Below, piece by piece: positions 5,859 to 13,244 of a stretch of DNA of 16,444 bases. Source of the stretch: Bacteroidales bacterium UBA5206 (GTDB taxonomy: Bacteria > Bacteroidota > Bacteroidia > Bacteroidales > Tenuifilaceae). Location of the stretch: assembly GCA_002412705.1 (NCBI GenBank), contig DHVO01000047.1, positions 1 to 16,444 of the forward strand, written 5' to 3'. Position 1 is the first letter of the stretch. Each line of letters begins with the position of its first letter. Position numbers and translations under genes: made by a program. Under the pieces are notes generated by a model. That model did not search any database. It saw only the letters and a program-made list of their open reading frames with translations, and had not been told where the DNA came from.

Positions 5859-7574
5859 CTACTTAAGCTTATCCAGTTCCTCTTTAGCAAAATCTATTAT
5901 ACCCTTTAGGTATGCAGGGCTAAGGTTAAACTCAATGCCTGCCGTTGCATAAATTTCGGGTACCGTTTTACTATAGCCAAGCTGCAACGCATTCTTAAAC
6001 TGAGCAATGGTTCCCTCTTTGTTAACTCTATACTTTCGCCACAACGCAATGGCACCTAGCTGTGCAATTGCGTACTCTATGTAATAGAAAGGCACCTCAA
6101 AAAGATGGAGCTGCTTTTGCCAAGCAAAAACAAAGCCCTCCTCTACTCCATCCCAACATATCTCCTTGGATGAGTACTCCTTGTATATCTCTACCCAAGC
6201 AAGGTTTCGCTCATGAGCAGAATGCTCTGGATGCGTATAAAGCCAGTGCTGGAACTTATCAATGGCTACAATCCATGGAATTGAGAGTATTATATCCTCA
6301 AGCATGCGGCGCCGATTGCTTCTTAGTGCCTCATCGTTTGGTAGCAGGAGGTCTAAATGCTCGTATGCAAATAGCTCCATTGCCATAGATGCAAGCTCAG
6401 CAACCTCCATGGGAGTCCACTTGTAATCGTGAAATGGTTGGTTTGCACACAAAAAGGCATGAAAGGAGTGTCCTCCCTCGTGAACTAGCACTTCTAAGTC
6501 ACGAATGGAACCCGACGCATTCATAAAAATAAACGACCTATTCACTTTATAAAGCGGATAGCTAAAACCACTGGGAGCCTTCCCTTTGCGGGAGAATAGG
6601 TCTAAATATCCATCGCTATCCAAAAGGGCAAACATGTTGGCAAAATCGGAATCTATAGCACCAAACAAGCCTAGCGCATTGGCCTTAAGTTCACTCTCAG
6701 AAACTTGCTTGCCTGTAGCCATTTTATGCTCAGAGTCCACATCAACATCCCAAGGCATTAGGACATCGAGGTTCATGCGGCGTTTGCGCTCGTACAAAAT
6801 ATCGTCGGCAATGGGGCAAACAAGCATTTGCACGGCAACATGAAACTCCTCAACATCGGCAATAGAGTAATCAAACCGGCCTAAATAGCGATGCTGATAA
6901 TCGCGGAAATTCTTAAAACCAGCATTATAGGCAATATGATAACGCTTCCGCATTAGGTTAGATAGCAAATCGGTTAGCGTGTTTGCCACAGATAACCGCT
7001 TGTCCAATATCTTCTTATACACCTCTTCGCGCGTATGGCGTGGAGCGCTATGTAGCATATCGGCTGCCTGCGATATGGTTAGCTCCTCCCCATTTACACC
7101 AACTGTTAGCTCCGATATTACATTGGCAAACTCCTGCTCTTCCAGTGCTAGTTCAGAGTATATTTGGGTATTCTCCTCCCTAAAAAGCTGATGCTCATTC
7201 CTTAGATCCCTAAATAGAACGGGGTGCATTTGCTCCAGAACCGCTGAGAATGGAGAAGATATTACACGCTCATTTACAAGGTGCATTTGCTCCTCAACCT
7301 TGGGTTGTATCTCTCCAACCCAGTGTTCGTAGCTGTTTGCAAACATCTCGTTAAGCGTTTCGCAGTTAACGTTAATGTACCTAATGGCCTCCTCGTAATC
7401 GAGAACCGTTTCCAGCTCCGTTTTTAGCGTTAACAGCTCCAGCAATTGGGTGTCGCTACCAATTGGCATTGAGAGTAGCCTCTCAAAAAGGGGAGAAATG
7501 TCGGCCCAATCGTTTGGACTAAAATCATCAGGTATATACCTGAATGCAAAAGGCTTATACTGCAACTGCTCCAT
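5859..7574 (-). CDS. pepF: M3 family oligoendopeptidase F
   Basis: This 571-residue zinc peptidase should cleave short peptides in the cytoplasm; no signal peptide is seen. The catalytic HEGGH lies at residues 365-369 (zinc-binding histidines and catalytic glutamate). It is followed about 25 residues later by EVAELASMAMELF, which supplies the glutamate ligand typical of M3 enzymes. A helical N-terminal region fits the PepF layout, and the length is usual. The frame stays open upstream to a TTG at 7604, but that stretch lies across the terminator of the preceding gene and would encode an unlikely leader, so the ATG at 7572-7574 (MEQLQYKPF) is chosen. The T-run of that terminator ends 11 bases before this start, and no promoter element is visible between them. 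Confidence 0.9.
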   Translation of the reverse strand: MEQLQYKPFAFRYIPDDFSPNDWADISPLFERLLSMPIGSDTQLLELLTLKTELETVLDYEEAIRYINVNCETLNEMFANSYEHWVGEIQPKVEEQMHLVNERVISSPFSAVLEQMHPVLFRDLRNEHQLFREENTQIYSELALEEQEFANVISELTVGVNGEELTISQAADMLHSAPRHTREEVYKKILDKRLSVANTLTDLLSNLMRKRYHIAYNAGFKNFRDYQHRYLGRFDYSIADVEEFHVAVQMLVCPIADDILYERKRRMNLDVLMPWDVDVDSEHKMATGKQVSESELKANALGLFGAIDSDFANMFALLDSDGYLDLFSRKGKAPSGFSYPLYKVNRSFIFMNASGSIRDLEVLVHEGGHSFHAFLCANQPFHDYKWTPMEVAELASMAMELFAYEHLDLLLPNDEALRSNRRRMLEDIILSIPWIVAIDKFQHWLYTHPEHSAHERNLAWVEIYKEYSSKEICWDGVEEGFVFAWQKQLHLFEVPFYYIEYAIAQLGAIALWRKYRVNKEGTIAQFKNALQLGYSKTVPEIYATAGIEFNLSPAYLKGIIDFAKEELDKLK

Positions 7575-7585
7575 TTGGTGTATGT

Positions 7586-7615
7586 AAAAAAAAAGCCGAG
7601 CCAACGACTCGACTT
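7586..7615 (-). terminator. Rho-independent terminator after the DUF5606 gene
   Basis: On the - strand AAGTCGAG (7615-7608) pairs with CTCGGCTT (7600-7593), with one G-T pair and a 7-base loop. It runs straight into a tract of nine T (7594-7586). It lies 20 bases beyond the DUF5606 stop codon and just before the pepF start. Confidence 0.8.
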
Positions 7616-7634
7616 TAGCTTATCAGATTAAAAT

Positions 7635-8060
7635 CTATTCTGCAGAAGAATCATTTCCAGCTTCCTCTTCCTCTTCAAGCATTTCAAGCATATTTAAGGC
7701 TTGAATTTGGTTATACCAAAGTACAACCTTCTTAATATCGCTCACATACACACGTTCACGATCGTAATCGGGTAACACAGAGGCAAAGAAATCCTTAAGC
7801 TTGTTGTTATCTGATTTTGGATCGATAGCAGGTCCTGCGTTGCAAATGTTTTTAACTTTAAGTAACACCTCACGTAAAGGTACCTCACCGGTTTCGGCAT
7901 AAATAGCAATATCGGCAAGACCACTCACCTTTGCAGTAGTAGGAACATTGGTGCGCTTCCCGTCGGCCAACGATTCCACAATAATCCCCTGACGTCCCTG
8001 GGAGATGAACTTAAATAAACCGGAATGTCCGGAAATAGCTAGAATATCCTTCAATGCCAT
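7635..8060 (-). CDS. DUF5606 domain-containing protein
   Basis: This is a 141-residue cytoplasmic protein with no membrane segment. It matches the DUF5606 family of Bacteroidota in order: an N-terminal MALKDILAISGHSGLFK segment, IVESLADGKR, the conserved LPDYDRERVYVSDIKKVV stretch, and WYNQIQ. The C-terminus ends in a run of acidic residues (about MLEEEEEAGNDSSAE). The first part (about residues 1-60) resembles a small beta-barrel, and no biochemical role is known for the family. The ATG at 8058-8060 (MALKD) fits family N-termini better than the in-frame TTG two codons earlier. The gene has its own promoter at 8096-8103 and terminator at 7586-7615, so it is probably monocistronic. Confidence 0.88.
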   Translation of the reverse strand: MALKDILAISGHSGLFKFISQGRQGIIVESLADGKRTNVPTTAKVSGLADIAIYAETGEVPLREVLLKVKNICNAGPAIDPKSDNNKLKDFFASVLPDYDRERVYVSDIKKVVLWYNQIQALNMLEMLEEEEEAGNDSSAE

Positions 8061-8095
8061 ATGCAAAAATTATGTTCGAAATTTTATTGTTGGTA

Positions 8096-8103
8096 CAAAA
8101 ATA
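8096..8103 (-). promoter_or_regulatory. Promoter -7 element for the DUF5606 gene
   Basis: TATTTTTG on the - strand matches TAnnTTTG exactly, 35 bases before the ATG at 8060. The leader would be about 29 bases. A -33 element is not clear. Confidence 0.45.
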
Positions 8104-8132
8104 CAATAATTGTGCAGACCATAGTGATTTGA

Positions 8133-8172
8133 AAAAAGAAAATGCCTTAACCATAGCATATCAAAGGGTTAA
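8133..8172 (-). terminator. Weak candidate terminator after the DnaJ-like gene
   Basis: On the - strand TTAACC (8172-8167) can pair with GGTTAA (8152-8147). The stem is followed by a T-rich stretch containing six consecutive T at 8138-8133. It is only 6 bp with a 14-base loop and is therefore a weak call, though the position just after the stop at 8175 is right. Confidence 0.3.
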
Positions 8173-8174
8173 AT

Positions 8175-8900
8175 CTAAACAAACCCTCGCTCCTTTTTAA
8201 TCTTCTCGTATGCCTGATTAACGCGCTGGAATTTCTCCTCGGCAGTTTTGCGAATATCATCGCCAAGGTGTGTAACCTTATCGGGATGGTACTTAATGGC
8301 CATCCGGCGGTAGGCTTTCTTTATCTCATCATCGGTAGCGGTTGGTTCTACTTCAAGTATTTTGTAGTTAGCGTCGTTATTAGGAATAAACATTGCCGAT
8401 ATGGAATCTAAATCGGGCTGCGATATACCTAAGTAGCCAGCTATTTCACGAATAATGCTTACCTCTTCGGGGCTTACTATACCATCGGCCATGGCTACGC
8501 CATAAAGCAGGTGAAGCAGCTGCAAGCGCGAGGAGTAATCCATGTTATCGCGAATTTGGTAGCTCACATCCTTAAGGGGTACGTGCTGCTTTAGGATATC
8601 GCGCAGCAAAAGAATTGCCTCTGCAGCGGCGGCCTCTCCAAAGCTTTGAAGAAAGTAGCGCTTAACGTAATCGAGCTCCGACTTAACCACTTTGCCGTCG
8701 GCTTTCATCACAGCCGAAACAAGTACTAGCAAGCTAACAATAAAACCATTCCTACTGGTTTGTCCGGTATAGGTTGTGCGTGACGACGACACTTCGGCAC
8801 TATCAAACAGAGAGCCAATAGCAAAGCCTAAAACCGCGCCAAGAGGACCAAATAGGGCAAAGCCCAAACCTCCTGTAATCCATTTACCATACTTTCCCAT
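8175..8900 (-). CDS. TerB-DnaJ co-chaperone, DjlA-like
   Basis: This 241-residue protein begins with a glycine-rich hydrophobic segment (about residues 8-32, TGGLGFALFGPLGAVLGFA), likely a membrane anchor or glycine-zipper helix. A TerB-like helical domain follows (about 50-165, with the acidic repeats MKADGKVVKSE and MADGIVSPEE). A C-terminal J domain (about 178-241) carries the essential HPD triad at 205-207. The order of anchor, TerB and J domain is that of DjlA, a membrane-tethered DnaK co-chaperone. The protein should stimulate DnaK ATPase activity near the inner membrane; its clients are unknown. It lies 47 bases downstream of coaE on the same strand and may be read from the ybbR-coaE transcript, since no clear TAnnTTTG is present in that gap. 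Confidence 0.88.
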   Translation of the reverse strand: MGKYGKWITGGLGFALFGPLGAVLGFAIGSLFDSAEVSSSRTTYTGQTSRNGFIVSLLVLVSAVMKADGKVVKSELDYVKRYFLQSFGEAAAAEAILLLRDILKQHVPLKDVSYQIRDNMDYSSRLQLLHLLYGVAMADGIVSPEEVSIIREIAGYLGISQPDLDSISAMFIPNNDANYKILEVEPTATDDEIKKAYRRMAIKYHPDKVTHLGDDIRKTAEEKFQRVNQAYEKIKKERGFV

Positions 8901-8947
8901 CTACAAAAAATTTACTATTTGCGTTTGCTTCCAAAATCATAAAAAAG

Positions 8948-9544
8948 TTACTGCAGCTGATTACTAGCTAGTAGGTTATCTAAAAGCGTAAACACCTGGG
9001 GCAATATCATGTCGGTATCGTTATTTCTAACAACAAAATTGCTTCGAGCCATAAGCTCATCGGCGCTAAGCTGGTTATTCATTCTGTCAAGCACCATCTG
9101 CTTGGTTACATTATCCCGTTTTGTTACCCTTTGCAATCGTTGCTCCACATCGGCAACTACAGCTACAACATAATCCATCTTTTTGTGGCCACCGCTTTCA
9201 AAAAGTACTGCTGCCTCTTCAAAAACAATCTTATGAGATGAGTGTTGCTGGCACCACTGCTCAAAGTGCCGCGCTACAGCAGGGTGAACAATAGCATTTA
9301 GTCCTGCCAGAAGTGTAGTGTTAGCAAATACCTTTTCGGCAACAAAGGGTCTGTTTAAAACGCCACCAGCATATGCCTGTTCTCCGAGTAGATGGGTTAT
9401 TTGAGCTACAACCTCTTCATCGGAGTTGGTAATGGCACGTGCCTCCAAATCGGCATGAAAAACGGGATAGCCAAGCGCTGCAAGAATACGGCACACGGTT
9501 GATTTTCCACTTCCAATACCTCCGGTTACACCAACTCTAATCAT
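8948..9544 (-). CDS. coaE: Dephospho-CoA kinase
   Basis: This 198-residue P-loop kinase catalyses the last step of coenzyme A synthesis, ATP-dependent phosphorylation of the 3'-hydroxyl of dephospho-CoA. The Walker A motif GGIGSGKST lies at residues 8-16. Other family features follow: the FHADLEAR segment with the conserved Asp, a VHPAV motif, FEEAAVLFESG, and the QLQRVTKRDN stretch of the lid. The length is normal for CoaE. The ATG at 9544 overlaps the stop codon of ybbR by one base (TGATG), which suggests translational coupling. An in-frame GTG one codon earlier would add only one residue and is less likely. Confidence 0.95.
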   Translation of the reverse strand: MIRVGVTGGIGSGKSTVCRILAALGYPVFHADLEARAITNSDEEVVAQITHLLGEQAYAGGVLNRPFVAEKVFANTTLLAGLNAIVHPAVARHFEQWCQQHSSHKIVFEEAAVLFESGGHKKMDYVVAVVADVEQRLQRVTKRDNVTKQMVLDRMNNQLSADELMARSNFVVRNNDTDMILPQVFTLLDNLLASNQLQ

Positions 9545-10542
9545 CACTTACGCTCAATAATATACTCCACAAATTTAGGTTCAAAGTCAAGTTCCTGCAC
9601 AAAGTTAGGCTGATCAATCAGCTTAACTCTTAGCCGTTTGCTTAGCGATTCATCAACAAAGTTATAATCCACAACAGCCCTAAACTGACGGGGTTTAAGG
9701 TCGAAATACCTACTCATTATAACATTGCACTTAACCTTAACTGTACGGGGAATTATGGTTAACTTAAGGCTATCGGGCAGATTTAGCACTTCAACGGGAA
9801 CTTTTATTGATGCCTCGGTAAACTTCTCTACAGCAATAGCCACATCAACCTTCCTGTGGGAAAAACCCACTTGATTGATAGCAGGCAATGCAATAGTTTT
9901 TGTAACCGACTTGCTTAGCCTATCCAACTTAAGGGGCTTGGTGTAAATAATATTAATGGTATCAACCAAGCTTTGTGGGCCACTTATGGTTATGCTATCG
10001 GGTCTTACGGTAACGTTTCCAGCTAACATGAACTGCTTGGCAAAGTCTATTTTTAGCAGCGGCTCAACTTTAACGCGTTTCTCTATGGTTTTTGTGAACT
10101 CAAAAACAAGGGAATCGGGCATAATGGCATCTAAACGGATATCGCTGCTTAGCTGCGATGAGATATGCTCCAAAGCTTTTGATGTTAACACATAGTACTT
10201 TGTTTTTGAGCCATTTATTGGTCGTAAAGGAACTTCGCCAAAGCTAAACTCAACAGGCACTAGTGCTGCGCTCATTTTATACCGAAGCAGCGTATATCCA
10301 AAGGCGTTCACTTTTAAATCTAACCTTTTTGGCAAATCGCCCACAAGTACTTTTCCTCTGGGCATATCAACAAAACGTACTGGGTATGATAGCGTTGTGG
10401 TGTACTCATGGCTAAGCTTATTCAAATACCAAAGTGCAGTAGCAATCAGCAAGAAAAAGCCAAAAATTGCCATCTTCTGATTGAACTTTGCTTTGTTCTT
10501 TTCGAACATATTGCCAAATTGCCTTAACAGGCTGGAGTCCAT
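9544..10542 (-). CDS. YbbR-like domain protein (CdaR family)
   Basis: This 332-residue protein has a short cytoplasmic N-terminus and one membrane helix (about residues 24-41, MAIFGFFLLIATALWYL). The extracytoplasmic part is built of repeated YbbR-like beta domains, recognisable by phrases such as DLKVNAFGYTLLRY, VRPDSITISGPQSLVDTI and LPDSLKLTIIPRTVKVKCN. In Firmicutes the YbbR protein CdaR modulates the c-di-AMP cyclase CdaA. No cyclase gene lies in this window, and in Bacteroidota YbbR genes are commonly placed next to coaE, as here. The function in this setting is therefore open. It is probably the first gene of a transcript that continues into coaE. A strong terminator separates it from yajC. 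Confidence 0.87.
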   Translation of the reverse strand: MDSSLLRQFGNMFEKNKAKFNQKMAIFGFFLLIATALWYLNKLSHEYTTTLSYPVRFVDMPRGKVLVGDLPKRLDLKVNAFGYTLLRYKMSAALVPVEFSFGEVPLRPINGSKTKYYVLTSKALEHISSQLSSDIRLDAIMPDSLVFEFTKTIEKRVKVEPLLKIDFAKQFMLAGNVTVRPDSITISGPQSLVDTINIIYTKPLKLDRLSKSVTKTIALPAINQVGFSHRKVDVAIAVEKFTEASIKVPVEVLNLPDSLKLTIIPRTVKVKCNVIMSRYFDLKPRQFRAVVDYNFVDESLSKRLRVKLIDQPNFVQELDFEPKFVEYIIERK

Positions 10543-10598
10543 GGTTAAAGATTTAAGGTTAAAGGCTCAAACAGGAAACACTAATCACCAAACACTAA
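10543..10598. repeat. Two pairs of short direct repeats, 14-base period, before ybbR
   Basis: GGTTAAAG occurs at 10543-10550 and 10557-10564, and AAACACTAA at 10576-10584 and 10590-10598. Both pairs repeat at 14 bases. They occupy the leader region just upstream of the ybbR start at 10542. They could be regulator half-sites or simply AT-rich coincidence. Confidence 0.3.
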
Positions 10599-10695
10599 AC
10601 CTACATCTTGATTAGCAAAAATTTTTAGCCAAGATACTAGAGATTACCTTACAATGTGCGCATGCAGTGCTAAAAAGTGCAAAACCAGATTGAAT

Positions 10696-10734
10696 AAAAA
10701 AGTAAATCCGGGAAGGAAACCTACCCGGATTTAC
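10696..10734 (-). terminator. Strong rho-independent terminator after yajC
   Basis: On the - strand an 11-bp perfect stem (10734-10724 with 10712-10702, GTAAATCCGGG and its complement) is extended by an inner AGG/CCT pairing. It is followed directly by six T (10701-10696). It closes the nusB-DUF1573-yajC operon, so ybbR needs its own promoter. No exact TAnnTTTG was found for ybbR in 10543-10695. Confidence 0.92.
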
Positions 10735-10752
10735 CATATAGAATAGAAATGA

Positions 10753-11067
10753 TTACTTCTGCTGTTGCAAATCGGCTGAGTCGCGAAGAACAGTGCTCTT
10801 AATTACTTTAATGCGCACGTTATCGTCAATTTCAACTAGGATGTACTCGTCCTTTATATCGGCAACTTTACCGTAAATACCACCAGCAACAATTACTTTA
10901 TCGCCTTTAGAAAGAGACTCTTGAAACTTACGTAGCTCTTTCTGACGTTTCATTTGAGGGCGGATCATAAAGAAGTAGAATACAATGATAATAAGTACTA
11001 GAGGCAAGAAGGTTGCCCATGGGCTTCCTTGCTGCTGCTGAAGCATTACAAAAAGAAGATTGTTCAT
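10753..11067 (-). CDS. yajC: Preprotein translocase subunit YajC
   Basis: This 104-residue inner-membrane accessory subunit of the Sec translocon associates with SecDF and YidC. The single membrane helix (about residues 17-35, TFLPLVLIIIVFYFFMI) leads into the conserved RPQMKRQKE boundary. The cytoplasmic beta domain follows, with GDKVIVAGGIYGKV and the VRIKVIKSTV strand, both typical of YajC. Length and topology are standard. It is the third gene of the nusB operon, 24 bases after the DUF1573 lipoprotein gene, and is followed by a strong terminator. Confidence 0.95.
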   Translation of the reverse strand: MNNLLFVMLQQQQGSPWATFLPLVLIIIVFYFFMIRPQMKRQKELRKFQESLSKGDKVIVAGGIYGKVADIKDEYILVEIDDNVRIKVIKSTVLRDSADLQQQK

Positions 11068-11091
11068 TATTTTCAGAATTTAGTTATTAAT

Positions 11092-11523
11092 CTATTTAAC
11101 TACAACATTTGCTTTTATGGTAACAGACCGCTCCCTATTGGGGGCATTCGTTCTTAGAGTAACCGATTTGTACTGTGAACCTCGCCAGCCTTTGGAATCA
11201 AAAATTACCTCCAGCTTTGTTTCCTCACCTGGCTTAAGTACTTCTGTACCCAACTTAGATGTGGTGCAACCACATCCTGGTATAACATCTTTAATTACCA
11301 ATACCCCATCGCCGGTATTTGCTATTTTAAAAGTATGCACCACAATTTCACCTTCCACAATACTGCCAAAATCGAAAAAATCTTCAGCAATTTCAATTAG
11401 CGGAGTACCCTTAGGGCTCTCCACAGAAGGCTCATTGTTTAACGGCTTAGCATTCCCACCGCAGCTAACAAGTAGCCAGCCAAACAAAGGGATAATAAAT
11501 ACTATGCGAGCAAAGAGCTTCAT
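11092..11523 (-). CDS. DUF1573 lipoprotein
   Basis: This 143-residue protein has a lipoprotein signal: hydrophobic IVFIIPLFGWLLVSC with a lipobox ending at Cys21 (LVSC). The mature protein should thus be lipid-anchored on the periplasmic side or exported to the outer membrane. One DUF1573 domain follows, with DFGSIVEGE, FKIANTGDGVLVI, the conserved cysteine motif PGCGCTT and PGEETKLEVIFDSKG. In several families a GCGC motif of this kind suggests metal or redox chemistry, but none is shown for DUF1573. It lies between nusB (27 bases before) and yajC (24 bases after) in one operon, an arrangement also known in other Bacteroidota. It is a distant paralogue of the secreted protein at 356-793. Confidence 0.87.
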   Translation of the reverse strand: MKLFARIVFIIPLFGWLLVSCGGNAKPLNNEPSVESPKGTPLIEIAEDFFDFGSIVEGEIVVHTFKIANTGDGVLVIKDVIPGCGCTTSKLGTEVLKPGEETKLEVIFDSKGWRGSQYKSVTLRTNAPNRERSVTIKANVVVK

Positions 11524-11550
11524 AAAATCGGTTTGGGCAAATATAGTTTT

Positions 11551-12531
11551 TTATTCCTGTTCTACCGAAAGCAAACGCTCATCATTATCGCCAACAAGAC
11601 CACGCCCCTCTTTAACAATCTTATTGTCGCGGCGTAAAGCGGTAATAATTTTATCTAGCACTCCATTAATAAAGTTGCTACTCTGCTCGGTGCTATAAAA
11701 CTTGGCAATCTCAATGTACTCGTTAAACGACACCTTAACGGGAATAGAAGTAAACTCAAGAATCTCGGTAATGGCCATTTCCATAATAAGAATGTCCATG
11801 CTGGCAATACGATCAACATCCCAGTTCTTGGTGTACTCGTCAATTAGGGTAACGTTACTACGATGGGTAACAATTACCTTGCGAAGCAAACGGCGCCCAA
11901 ACTCCTCATCGTCGGTATTGCGGTACATGGGTAGCATCTTTGCCGAAGAGATTACATCTTCCTCTAGCTTCTTAATGGTTTTAACGGCAATGCTAACCAT
12001 AAACTCAACATCGTCGTTCCAGTAAATGCTCTGCTCCTCAAGAATGGCCTCAAAATCCTCCGATAGATCTAACTCTTTATTTAAGATATTAATAAGCAGC
12101 TGCTTATCGTCGGCAAAAGAGCATTCAGGAGCCTCCATGTAGGCCTTAAAATAATCGGTACAAGAAATTTTTTGGTAGAGCTTCTTTATGAACTCAGGGT
12201 AGTTAACCCAAGAAAGCTTATTGTAAGCAGCGTATTGCTTTAGTGACTCACATTCGCGGAGCAGGTCAATGGCCTTATTGTTAACAAATCGGGTGTTGGG
12301 ATTAAGATCCTCTTCGGTTGGGCGGTGCTTCTGCCTGTTTGCAGCTATGCGGCTCTGCGCATAATCGGCCAAATCGATTAGTAAAAGGAAAAGGTAGTGG
12401 TAAAGATCATACGATTTTCTCACGCTATGGAAAAATTCTTTTTCCACGTTGGTAATGGAGTCGTTTTCTCCCTTGTAGAAGGCGAAAAGAACCTGAAGTA
12501 TCTTTACCCTTAGTAATCTCCTGCTTATCAT
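11551..12531 (-). CDS. nusB: Transcription antitermination factor NusB (long Bacteroidota form)
   Basis: NusB binds boxA RNA with NusE (ribosomal protein S10) and supports antitermination of rRNA transcription. This protein has 326 residues, about twice the length of the E. coli protein. The first residues (MISRRLLRVKILQVLFAFYKG) resemble the usual NusB N-terminal helix, and the canonical C-terminal half is clear: LLRKVIVTHRSNVTLIDEY, WDVDRIASMDILIMEMAI, and SFNEYIEIAKFYSTEQSSNFINGVLDKI. The middle (about 40-190) is the insert normal in Bacteroidota. The ATG at 12529-12531 is preferred over an in-frame GTG one codon upstream. It is the first gene of the operon with the DUF1573 lipoprotein and yajC, with a promoter at 12580-12587. 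Confidence 0.93.
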   Translation of the reverse strand: MISRRLLRVKILQVLFAFYKGENDSITNVEKEFFHSVRKSYDLYHYLFLLLIDLADYAQSRIAANRQKHRPTEEDLNPNTRFVNNKAIDLLRECESLKQYAAYNKLSWVNYPEFIKKLYQKISCTDYFKAYMEAPECSFADDKQLLINILNKELDLSEDFEAILEEQSIYWNDDVEFMVSIAVKTIKKLEEDVISSAKMLPMYRNTDDEEFGRRLLRKVIVTHRSNVTLIDEYTKNWDVDRIASMDILIMEMAITEILEFTSIPVKVSFNEYIEIAKFYSTEQSSNFINGVLDKIITALRRDNKIVKEGRGLVGDNDERLLSVEQE

Positions 12532-12579
12532 CACTTTATAAGAACGTTACTTGCTGTTTTGTTTTCGATTGTAGGGTTG

Positions 12580-12587
12580 CAAAGATA
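12580..12587 (-). promoter_or_regulatory. Promoter -7 element of the nusB operon
   Basis: TATCTTTG on the - strand is an exact TAnnTTTG match, 48 bases before the nusB ATG. It implies a leader of about 42 bases. The -33 region is T-rich but has no clean TTTG. Confidence 0.5.
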
Positions 12588-12621
12588 CTCGCATTTTATA
12601 GAAATAAAAACGATTAGCCGT

Positions 12622-12656
12622 AAGGGATGCTATCCCTTGTGTTAAATTCTTTTAAC
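12622..12656. repeat. Two adjacent small hairpins between nusB and the DUF3276 gene
   Basis: AAGGGAT (12622-12628) and ATCCCTT (12632-12638) form a perfect 7-bp stem with a 3-base loop. Two bases on, GTTAAA (12641-12646) pairs with TTTAAC (12651-12656). Both lie between the two divergent promoters. They could be operator half-sites or structures in a leader; no T-run follows either, so they are not ordinary terminators. Confidence 0.35.
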
Positions 12657-12748
12657 TAAATGCGCCAATCAAGCTGTTGCTCCAACTGTTTTTTTCAATT
12701 TGCGCCCATTTTACTGCAAAAAGATGATGGATGTGAAAATTATTTTTA

Positions 12749-12756
12749 TATTTTTG
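12749..12756 (+). promoter_or_regulatory. Promoter -7 element of the DUF3276 gene
   Basis: TATTTTTG, an exact TAnnTTTG match, lies 40 bases before the ATG at 12797. It implies a leader of about 34 bases. No clear -33 TTTG is seen. Confidence 0.5.
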
Positions 12757-12796
12757 AGATGCTGATGTTAAACAAAACTCTAAAAAATACTGTGAA

Positions 12797-13174
12797 ATGA
12801 TGATGGATGGATTCGATAACCTTGACGGTATGGAAAACACCGACAAAGACGATATCTACTCAAAGGTTGTCAGAGCAGGAAAGAGAACCTATTTTTTTGA
12901 TGTAAAAGCTACTCGTAGAAACGACTTTTATTTAACAATTACCGAAAGTAAGAAACGAGTTGGAAGAGATGGGAAATTCTTTTTCGAAAAGCATAAAATC
13001 TTCCTATACAAAGAAGATTTTGAGAAATTTACCGAAGGTTTATCTGAGGTAGTAGAATATATCCGCGCTCGTCAACTTGAAATGCCTGAGGAGGCCTATA
13101 CCGAAGATGAAGAAATTGGAGAAATGGAGGCTGAGCTATCCAACCTCAGCTTCGAAGACTTGGGACGGAAATAA
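12797..13174 (+). CDS. PUR-alpha-like nucleic-acid-binding protein (DUF3276)
   Basis: This small cytoplasmic protein of 125 residues belongs to the bacterial PUR family (DUF3276), related to Borrelia BpuR and to eukaryotic PUR-alpha, which bind single-stranded DNA and RNA. The PUR-like core spans about residues 20-95: DIYSKVVRAGKRTYFFDVK, then DFYLTITESKKR, then HKIFLYKEDFEKF. These are the basic and aromatic beta-strands and helix of one PUR repeat. The C-terminal 30 residues are strongly acidic (MPEEAYTEDEEIGEMEAE). Three consecutive ATG codons (12797, 12800, 12803) make the exact start uncertain by up to two residues. It is transcribed alone from the promoter at 12749 and stops at a strong terminator. 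Its targets cannot be inferred. Confidence 0.9.
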   Translation: MMMDGFDNLDGMENTDKDDIYSKVVRAGKRTYFFDVKATRRNDFYLTITESKKRVGRDGKFFFEKHKIFLYKEDFEKFTEGLSEVVEYIRARQLEMPEEAYTEDEEIGEMEAELSNLSFEDLGRK

Positions 13175-13190
13175 CCCATTCGTAGAATAT

Positions 13191-13218
13191 AAAAAACCGG
13201 CTAAAGCCGGTTTTTTTT
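13191..13218. terminator. Strong bidirectional rho-independent terminator
   Basis: AAAAAACCGGC (13191-13201) and GCCGGTTTTTT (13206-13216) form a perfect 11-bp stem with a TAAA loop and T-runs on either strand. It sits between the convergent ends of the DUF3276 gene (13174) and the - strand gene ending at 13245, serving both. Confidence 0.95.
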
Positions 13219-13244
13219 GTTTTTACATGTTGATAAACGGAGCC

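Noticed and set aside
9544..10542. YbbR protein as evidence for a c-di-AMP signalling operon
   Set aside because: No diadenylate cyclase or phosphodiesterase gene is present in the window, and YbbR next to coaE is a common Bacteroidota arrangement.
11117..11698. 193-codon + strand frame opposite the DUF1573 lipoprotein and the end of nusB
   Set aside because: It is an antisense shadow: serine- and leucine-rich composition typical of reverse frames, and it spans two real genes and their spacer.
12652..12846. 64-codon - strand frame across the DUF3276 promoter and start
   Set aside because: No recognisable domain; it overlaps a promoter and the start of a conserved gene, and its composition is that of AT-rich intergenic DNA.
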